From NCBI GenBank assembly GCA_025766275.1, contig JAFKAC010000078.1:186001-250000 (forward strand): a stretch of DNA of 64,000 nucleotides. Direction: 5' to 3'. The notes beneath the pieces were generated by a model. The model was not told the origin of the DNA. It did not search any database and saw only the letters and a list, made by a program, of their open reading frames with translations. Positions 63,455 through 64,000 of the stretch are shown here, piece after piece. How positions within the stretch are numbered: the stretch's first letter is position 1; each line of letters starts with the position of its first letter. The position numbers and the translations under genes are program-made. The stretch is from Lactarius indigo (lineage: Eukaryota; Basidiomycota; Agaricomycetes; Russulales; Russulaceae).

Positions 63455-64000
63455 GTGGCTAGCATCAGTGTCACCTTTGAATCAGACAACGATTGGACCC
63501 CAGTCACAACCAGAACACAAGACGACCTCCCACACCACGTTAAAAGCAGTCAACTAGGAAGAGGAGCCTGCTGGGCCACAACACCAGGCAGACCACCTTG
63601 TTACAAGTGCCTCATCAAAGGCGAACTCAGACCAGTGGAATTCATCAACAACAACTGGTACATCCTCCGATACTTTCAGAACACATACCATACCAGAGCC
63701 ATAAACATCACACCACACAGATTTGCTGAAGGACTAGGCTGGTGGAACAAAGAAGACGAACAGAACCCAGAAACACCCACACAACAATCATCCTCAGCAC
63801 CAAGAAACACTAGGGGAACATACGGACTACAACAAGACTCATCATCAGAAGAACCCAGCTCAGACGAAGCAGAATCACACTCAGAACTATCTCACTCCTC
63901 AGAACATCGCTTAGACATCACAGTACCCACACAAGCTTCGTCACAAGCCAGCCCCACTATCCCTATTTGGATAGAACCATCCCCAGCAGAAGAAGGATTC
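63455..64000 (+). CDS. Gypsy-B2 Gag, N-terminal part (GTG start), partial at window end
   Basis: The frame is open for 182 codons from GTG (63455) to the window end, with no in-frame ATG in that span. It reads ASISVTFESDNDWTPVTTRT, FINNNWYILRYFQ and GLGWWNKEDEQNP, then an acidic/serine linker and IWIEPSPAEEGF. Upstream in frame there are about 20 open codons without ATG. The first ~100 residues form the same N-terminal domain as in Gypsy-D Gag and the Gypsy-A2 leader ORF. Whether this copy is intact further on cannot be seen. Confidence 0.85.
   Translation, partial: MASISVTFESDNDWTPVTTRTQDDLPHHVKSSQLGRGACWATTPGRPPCYKCLIKGELRPVEFINNNWYILRYFQNTYHTRAINITPHRFAEGLGWWNKEDEQNPETPTQQSSSAPRNTRGTYGLQQDSSSEEPSSDEAESHSELSHSSEHRLDITVPTQASSQASPTIPIWIEPSPAEEGF

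Larger units (their letters stand above)
62666..64000 (+). mobile_element. Gypsy-B2: 5' end of a gypsy element, runs off the window
   Basis: 5' LTR-B, self-primer site AAGCCAAGTCT (63248-63258, complementary to AGACTTGGCTT at 62893-62903), leader, and start of gag. Leader and gag look identical to Gypsy-B1 by eye, in opposite orientation. Confidence 0.92.

Noticed and set aside
1..64000. tRNA or rRNA genes
   Set aside because: I looked for box B-like GGTTCGAATCC and cloverleaf ends and found none convincing. The tRNA-Met match at copia sites is only a 12-base primer site.

Overview
This window is eukaryotic, most likely from an Agaricomycete fungus of the Rhizoctonia/Ceratobasidium type. The reasons are genes with 49-59 bp GT-AG introns, a fungal berberine-bridge-type oxidase end, a Crinkler-header kinase, and dense Ty3/gypsy chromoviruses and Ty1/copia elements. 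The genus is inferred from these families; no search was run. I found no rRNA, tRNA or CRISPR array.

Layout. Positions 1-7330 are gene-bearing: the 3' end of an FAD oxidase (3-540), a frame-broken region on the minus strand (845-2949), an intact four-exon gene joining a Crinkler-like N-terminus to a protein-kinase-like domain (3098-5207), and an unrecognised minus-strand ORF (5594-6298). Positions 7330-8930 hold a zinc-knuckle ORF, an array of 43-bp palindromic units and a 657-bp hairpin. From 10161 to about 34472 one old gypsy element (called Gypsy-A1 here) has been split by a pile of younger insertions: LTR-B with another LTR-B inside it, a solo LTR-A, Copia-1, Gypsy-D (itself holding Copia-2), a solo LTR-E and a probable LTR-F carrying a solo LTR-G. 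Positions 36560-41183 carry an unrecognised, decayed gene unit with a palindrome in its middle. Positions 41673-51529 are a small Harbinger-like DNA element broken by a solo LTR-A that holds a complete Gypsy-A2, and by another solo LTR. Positions 51862-64000 hold a solo LTR-B, a copia fragment (Copia-H), a chimeric LTR, and two near-identical Gypsy-B 5' ends lying head to head.

How the pieces work. All three gypsy families appear to prime reverse transcription with their own 5' RNA end (Tf1/sushi style): 11-12 nt next to the 5' LTR are complementary to a site in the LTR about 30 nt downstream of a TATA box. Their Gag frame has no ATG and begins at a conserved GTG, and Gag is joined to Pol by a -1 shift at a related site (G GRT TTT). 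The copia elements instead carry a primer site matching the cut half of initiator tRNA-Met. Two copia copies are intact and very young (LTR pairs differ at 1 of 542 and 2 of 543 sites). The two Gypsy-A2 LTRs differ at 14 sites, every one a transition at CpG, which points to decay of methylated cytosine. The element family names (A to I) are local labels, not database names.
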